Shown piece after piece: positions 59,601 to 64,000 of a DNA stretch of 64,000 bases (its first letter is position 1; each line of letters opens with the position of its first letter). This DNA comes from Flavobacterium flavigenum (GTDB lineage: Bacteria; Bacteroidota; Bacteroidia; Flavobacteriales; Flavobacteriaceae): the NCBI RefSeq assembly GCF_027111255.2, contig NZ_CP114285.2, positions 1,116,001-1,180,000 of the forward strand, in the 5' to 3' direction. The translations under genes were made by a program, and so were the position numbers. The notes under the pieces were generated by a model that saw only the letters and a program-made list of their open reading frames with translations, was not told the DNA's origin and made no database searches.

Positions 59601-61286
59601 TTAATTTTTCAATTCACCCACCAAAACACCAGAAATATTCCAATGGTTTGTGCTGGGACCTTCATTTGGACCTTGTTCTATAACTACTTCTATTACATGA
59701 TTGCCTTTAGGAAGCCCCATCGGAATAATATAAGGAGGTGTTAATGTTCCCGGACACCAATTTGAACGGCTTAAATCACTGGAAGATAAACCATCAGGGA
59801 AATTTCCTGAAGCAGGATTAGACAATCGGTATGTTGCACAATCAGTTCGCCAGGGGATAACTTTAAAAACTTCCTGACCATCAACCAATATTTTGTTCAT
59901 TCTTGGTACAAACTCATCTCCATTTTCCCAGCCACCATGACCTGTTGTGGTATACAAAAGTTGTAAGTTTTCTACCTCATCCTTAATTTCAAAATTTACT
60001 TTTAAAGTATCATTAGCAAAAAGACCTCCATAATTTTGACCCGACATTTCCATAGTGTTAACTGTCGAAAATAAAGGCTCTATATACTTTTTCTTAGCCG
60101 GTTTGCTTACTTTATTGTTCATCGATGGATAAATATCTAACTCAAGACTTATTGTATGGCCTCCGGCATCATAATTGCCTATAAAAACACCCATCCAGAT
60201 TTCATCTTCATCAATAGGAATAAGAGATGTGACTTCTTCTTTATAAACAACTTCTTTTGCCCAGTTGTAATTATTTATTTTTCGTTTTTCATTAAAGTAA
60301 TTAACTCCAAATGGCGTAAAAAATCTCATTATTTCAATTGCCGGCAAATAGCCATCTTCTTTTTTAATACCCTGATATTTGTTTTTTTGATTGTCTGTAT
60401 AAACTGGTAATTTGTCTAAGCCATTTAAATAAGCATCTAATAATGTAGTTGTGTTTTCATTATTTTTTGGAATAATGAATACTGAACCAGTCCTGTCATA
60501 CGCATCCCCATTAGACTTACAGGTTAATTTTGCAAAAATCGAACTGCTGTTTCTAAGTTCCGGAGTAATTTTTATCTTTTTCAAAACCACACTTCCTTTA
60601 GAAAAATGAAAAACCTTGTCTGCAATAAGGTCTTTTTCATTTGGAATTACTGACTTAGGGTCATAATTTATGTTTTCATTCTCAAAAACATGTAATTTAG
60701 TATACCTGGAGTTAATGATAATTTCTTCAAATTCTGACTTATCTACCACTATTGTCTTATCATCATAATTAACAAGCGGCTGATAATTTTTAACTTTAGT
60801 GATAGCATTGGCTGTCAGGGTCTGATTGCCATTGTAAACCATTTGGAGTACAAGTGCATTTTTATCAGGCAAATAATTACTGTTAGGAGTTCCCTTTGCA
60901 GCAGCTTTTTCAGTAAACCAGACATCAATTCTATTTGAAAAATAAGAAAAAGAAACATGCTTACAATCATATCCCAGTATCACACGGGTATCATTTTCTT
61001 TTTTAGGAACAGGCAGACTGTCAAATGGAGTTATTTTTTTGAAAACAGTATTTCCATTCTTAATGGTGCTAACGTTATAATTGTTTTTTAAATCAATGTA
61101 TTGCTGTATTTTATCAGTAAGTTTTGATAAAAAAACGATTTGATTGTTTACATAGATTTCGGTATTCCCGTCTGTTTTTTTTCCGTTTTCAAATTTATCA
61201 TACGTAATTTTATATACCTCTGATTTTGTTTGTGAAAAGAGTACTAAAGAAAAAAACAACGATATGGTACTAAAAAATTTTATCAT
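59601..61286 (-). CDS. PNGase F-type peptide-N-glycosidase with N-terminal GLPGLI-like domain
   Basis: 561 residues with a signal peptide (ends FSLVLFSQ). Residues ~22-190 look like a GLPGLI/bowl-like domain (SEVYKITYDKFENGKK, TRVILGYDCKHVSF, VWFTEKAAAKGTPN). From ~residue 220 the two jelly-roll domains of PNGase F follow: the C-terminal half is very close to known enzymes, with TTTGHGGWENGDEFVPRMNKILVDGQEVFKVIPWRTDCATYRLSNPASGNFPDGLSSSDLSRSNWCPGT and NHVIEVVIEQGPNEGPSTNHWNISGVLVG. It would hydrolyse the Asn-GlcNAc amide bond of N-glycoproteins. The extended N-terminus recalls PNGF-II rather than the short classical form. SusCD upstream suggests import of the released material. Confidence 0.93.
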   Translation of the reverse strand: MIKFFSTISLFFSLVLFSQTKSEVYKITYDKFENGKKTDGNTEIYVNNQIVFLSKLTDKIQQYIDLKNNYNVSTIKNGNTVFKKITPFDSLPVPKKENDTRVILGYDCKHVSFSYFSNRIDVWFTEKAAAKGTPNSNYLPDKNALVLQMVYNGNQTLTANAITKVKNYQPLVNYDDKTIVVDKSEFEEIIINSRYTKLHVFENENINYDPKSVIPNEKDLIADKVFHFSKGSVVLKKIKITPELRNSSSIFAKLTCKSNGDAYDRTGSVFIIPKNNENTTTLLDAYLNGLDKLPVYTDNQKNKYQGIKKEDGYLPAIEIMRFFTPFGVNYFNEKRKINNYNWAKEVVYKEEVTSLIPIDEDEIWMGVFIGNYDAGGHTISLELDIYPSMNNKVSKPAKKKYIEPLFSTVNTMEMSGQNYGGLFANDTLKVNFEIKDEVENLQLLYTTTGHGGWENGDEFVPRMNKILVDGQEVFKVIPWRTDCATYRLSNPASGNFPDGLSSSDLSRSNWCPGTLTPPYIIPMGLPKGNHVIEVVIEQGPNEGPSTNHWNISGVLVGELKN

Positions 61287-61345
61287 GTATGTAGAAATAA
61301 TTTATATCTAATTTTTGTCAAAGTTTAAACTGGATAAAACCTTAA

Positions 61346-61380
61346 AAACAGAGGCAAGAACAACATTCTCACCTCTGTTT
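61346..61380 (-). terminator. Terminator between SusD and the PNGase F-type gene
   Basis: AAACAGAGG (61346-61354) pairs with CCTCTGTTT (61372-61380), with a T-rich run after the stem on the minus strand. It lies 45 bases past SusD and would make SusCD more abundant than the enzymes downstream. Confidence 0.7.
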
Positions 61381-61424
61381 ACTAATTGTTACAAGTGCTT
61401 TAATCGCACATTATTATTGAAATT

Positions 61425-63014
61425 TTACTTTACATCCCAGAATATTTTGGTACTTAGATTATCATTTGCTTTAACAGCATTATAATTATCCGGATTATAA
61501 ACACTCTCCGAAGTTGGATATGTCCAGCGTGTTGGAGGTGTTTTTCTGATACTGCTTGTTTCATCTTCACGGAATGGTAATGCCGGAAGTTTTAATCTTC
61601 TTTGTTCAGCCCAGGATTCATCAGCCTGCATGATGTTGTAATGAATGTACTTTTGAAAAGCAATTAATTCCAATTGAGCTGCTGGTGTTGTAGCTCCGGC
61701 AAAATTTATAGCCGTAATATAGTCCTCAATTTCAGCCGATGTTGGCTCTACAGTTGGTTTCCAGTTCAGGACATCTGCTTTATCTCCTAATCTTACATAA
61801 TACTCTACAGATTGTCTGATGGCTTTTTTGAAATGCGTTTCAGCTGTTGCAGCGTTTCCATTTCTTGAATAGTATTCTGCAAGAATCAGGTTTATTTCAG
61901 GGGCATTTATTAACGTGCCCGGCAACCATTTATTTCTGCTTAGAACGGAACGATTGTATACAGCAATCTTACCATCAGTTATTAGTTGTGTCTGAGCACC
62001 CGATGCCAATGTAGGATCCAGTCCTTCATAAGTTGGAGCAACTATCGTCACATTGTTTACTACACGTGATCCTTTTTCAAACAACCAGGGTTTACGAGGA
62101 TCATTATTTGCATTCATGTGATCAATCATTGGTTTTGGAGCAAGATTATTTAAATCATCTTCTAAAGCATTAATAAAACCTGAAGTATCTAAATCACTAT
62201 CCTGAGTATAAACCCTGAAAGCAATATTTTCAATATTTTCATCTACAATTTGTCCGCTTGCAATGATTTCAGCCATTTCAGTATTTGCTCGTGTTGCAAA
62301 AGCCGGAACTGCCGAAACTCTGTTCAACATTCTTAGACGTAAAGAATTACAGTAGTTTTTCCAGCTTACCAAATCTCCTTTATTGATCAGATCCTGATTT
62401 TTGAAATCTAGTTCCACATCAGAAGACAAAGTGATTGAATTCAATTCAGCAGAAAAGGCTTTCAATTGATCCAGCATCATAGTATATAATTCTGTTTGAT
62501 TATCATACTTAGCTAATGCAGCTGCATAATTAGTTCCAACAACACTAATAAAACCGGATTTAGAGAAAGGAATATCTCCAAAATTATCAATCATTTTTTG
62601 AGTATGATCGTATAAATAAATCGTTGAAGTAATGGTATAAATTCTGTTTTCAGCCTGTTTAGCAGCTGGCAAAGCAGCCATTACTTTTTCCAGTTCTCTA
62701 TATTGCACAATGAATTTATAAAAACGATCCCATCTATTAGTTGGTGCAGCACCTGAAACATAACGTCCTGATGAGTTTACAAACCCATGCGCCTGCGTGT
62801 AGCTAAGAGAAGTAGATTTTAGAACCGTATAATAATTCCAATAAGAAGGAATTACATCCTCATAATTAATTTTCATAAATCCGGCAAACTGTTTGGATAC
62901 ATTAGTTGTTTCAACCGTAGACGGATTTGGATACGCATCTGCAAAATCATCTTTTGAACAAGAGCTAAAAAAGACAGCTGCAGTTGTTAGCGATATATAT
63001 AATAATTTTTTCAT
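61425..63014 (-). CDS. SusD/RagB-family lipoprotein (SusD-like group 2)
   Basis: 529 residues with a lipoprotein signal (MKKLLYISLTTAAVFFSSC; Cys19). The fold-defining segments differ from the two other SusD proteins in the window: YRELEKVMAALPAAKQAENRIYTITSTIYLYDHTQKMIDNFGDIPFSKSG, WKNYCNSLRLRMLNRVS, NAPEINLILAEYYSRNGNAATAETHFKKAI and a C-terminal ADESWAEQRRLKLPALPFREDE. This is the SusD-like_2 type. It follows SusC after 30 bases. In this setting it should bind N-glycans or glycopeptides. Confidence 0.92.
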   Translation of the reverse strand: MKKLLYISLTTAAVFFSSCSKDDFADAYPNPSTVETTNVSKQFAGFMKINYEDVIPSYWNYYTVLKSTSLSYTQAHGFVNSSGRYVSGAAPTNRWDRFYKFIVQYRELEKVMAALPAAKQAENRIYTITSTIYLYDHTQKMIDNFGDIPFSKSGFISVVGTNYAAALAKYDNQTELYTMMLDQLKAFSAELNSITLSSDVELDFKNQDLINKGDLVSWKNYCNSLRLRMLNRVSAVPAFATRANTEMAEIIASGQIVDENIENIAFRVYTQDSDLDTSGFINALEDDLNNLAPKPMIDHMNANNDPRKPWLFEKGSRVVNNVTIVAPTYEGLDPTLASGAQTQLITDGKIAVYNRSVLSRNKWLPGTLINAPEINLILAEYYSRNGNAATAETHFKKAIRQSVEYYVRLGDKADVLNWKPTVEPTSAEIEDYITAINFAGATTPAAQLELIAFQKYIHYNIMQADESWAEQRRLKLPALPFREDETSSIRKTPPTRWTYPTSESVYNPDNYNAVKANDNLSTKIFWDVK

Positions 63015-63044
63015 GTTATATTTTTTAAATTATGAAATATCAAA

Positions 63045-64000
63045 TTAAAAAGAAGCTCTCAACATAACACCAATGCTTCTCGTTGCCGGATTTGTTCCTG
63101 CATTGTTTATATTTTGAGACCATTTAGAACCTGCTGTAGTGGCTTCAGGGTCCATATCCTTAATTGATCTGTAGATGAAGAACAAATTACGGCCATAAGC
63201 AGAAAAATTAACTTTAGAAGCACCCATTTTACTGGCCCATGCAGTTGGCAGACTATAAGACAAGGATATCTCTCTCATTTTTATATAGTTGTTTTCCTTG
63301 ATATACAATTCATAACGTGAGCTGCTGTATTGAGGGCCTCCCCAGTTATAAGTCATATTATAATAACCAGCCTGAGAAATTACATTCGTATTTGGTGCAC
63401 CATCTGCTGTCACACCAGTCATCAGCATACCATCACGATATAATGTTTGACCAGTTGGTCCGGAAGTAGCACTGTTAGGAACCTGAACCCCTTTGCCATT
63501 TGCATCAACATAATAAGTCAGACCACCACGCTCATTCGTACTGTAGTTCAAACTTTCTTCAGTTAATCCCCTTGAAGTCATCCAATTAACACCTGTAGGC
63601 ATCAAAGAACCTCCATAAGAATAATCAATATTAAGATCTAAAGTGAAATTTTTATAAGTAAATGAGTTCAACAAACCTCCCACACCCTGAGGCATTGCAG
63701 TACCATATTTTTCCCATTTATCCCCATCAATCATATAAAATCCATCAGAGTCAACCATTTTATTACCATTAGCATCTGTCTTTACGGGATGTGCATAAAT
63801 ACCTCCCATTGGATCACCTACTACTGATTTTAATTGAGCTGCTGAACCATCATAGTCTGCATGCAATAATTCAGATGCACCGTTAGCCAGTTTCACGACC
63901 TTGTTTACATTTTTCGCCCAGTTTAAAGTAACATCCCAGGAAAAAGATGTCGTTTTTATTGGAGTACCGGTCAAAGCGATTTCAACTCCCTGATTACTCA
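63045..64000 (-). CDS. SusC/RagA TonB-dependent transporter, C-terminal part (cut by window end)
   Basis: The frame is open to the right edge (S-N-Q-G-V-E-I-A-L precedes T-G-T-P-I-K), so only the last ~317 residues of the barrel are seen: SFSWDVTLNWAKNVNKVVKL, GGLLNSFTYKNFTLDLNIDYSYGGSLMP, YIKMREISLSYSLPTAW, VNFSAYGRNLFFIY and the final strand RSIGVMLRASF. The signal peptide, regulatory domain and plug lie outside. It partners the SusD 30 bases downstream. Confidence 0.93.
   Translation of the reverse strand, partial: SNQGVEIALTGTPIKTTSFSWDVTLNWAKNVNKVVKLANGASELLHADYDGSAAQLKSVVGDPMGGIYAHPVKTDANGNKMVDSDGFYMIDGDKWEKYGTAMPQGVGGLLNSFTYKNFTLDLNIDYSYGGSLMPTGVNWMTSRGLTEESLNYSTNERGGLTYYVDANGKGVQVPNSATSGPTGQTLYRDGMLMTGVTADGAPNTNVISQAGYYNMTYNWGGPQYSSSRYELYIKENNYIKMREISLSYSLPTAWASKMGASKVNFSAYGRNLFFIYRSIKDMDPEATTAGSKWSQNINNAGTNPATRSIGVMLRASF

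Overview
The window is AT-rich Bacteroidota DNA, most likely from a Flavobacterium or close relative. The support is SusC/SusD pairs, a type IX secretion C-terminal domain, promoters of the TTG-N(17-23)-TAnnTTTG kind, a PNGase F-type glycoamidase and a type II-C CRISPR-Cas9 system. The genus is inferred from protein style, because no rRNA or tRNA gene was seen.

Layout. (1) 1-10095, plus strand: the end of a VCBS/FG-GAP protein, then an apparent operon of an outer-membrane barrel, a DoxX-like membrane protein, SusC and SusD, followed by a GH3 glucosidase. (2) 10308-41023: a large glucuronoarabinoxylan utilisation locus. On the minus strand it holds GH3, GH127, GH30 (with a T9SS domain), GH115, a CE6-CE1-CE1 multidomain esterase, an SGNH esterase, SusD, SusC, a GH43 remnant, GH10, GH67 and a LacI-type regulator. 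On the plus strand it holds a GH3 xylosidase and a transketolase. Four copies of a 10-bp operator, CAATCGGTTG, lie before SusC (two), before GH67-GH10 and before GH3-transketolase, which outlines a local LacI regulon. GH10 and GH30 would cut the backbone, esterases remove acyl groups, GH115 and GH67 remove (methyl)glucuronic acid, GH127 removes arabinose, GH3 releases xylose, and transketolase feeds the pentose phosphate pathway. (3) 41260-46686: a decayed gene fragment, a FAD monooxygenase with an N-terminal Cys-rich module, and a soluble multi-PAS histidine kinase.

(4) 46966-57370: a rearranged type II-C CRISPR-Cas locus. cas1-cas2 (plus) are followed by a REP-associated tyrosine transposase gene, then an array of 49 identical 36-bp repeats with 48 spacers (49045-52246), then a ParDE-type toxin-antitoxin pair and cas9 (minus). 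A tracrRNA with a clear anti-repeat, nexus hairpin, terminator and promoter lies upstream of cas9 (57284-57369). Two features go beyond a standard locus. A degenerate CRISPR repeat sits inside a putative ~320-nt RNA transcribed just upstream of, and in the same direction as, the tracrRNA, in the order of a natural single guide. At the presumed leader end of the array there is an inverted partial repeat that makes a perfect 18-bp palindrome with the last repeat. Two spacers also differ only at third codon positions of one 9-residue peptide.

(5) 57456-64000, minus strand: a second glycan locus with SusC (cut by the window end), SusD, PNGase F-type glycoamidase, a sialidase-like BNR lipoprotein and an M28 peptidase. 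Together these look like glycoprotein N-glycan foraging.
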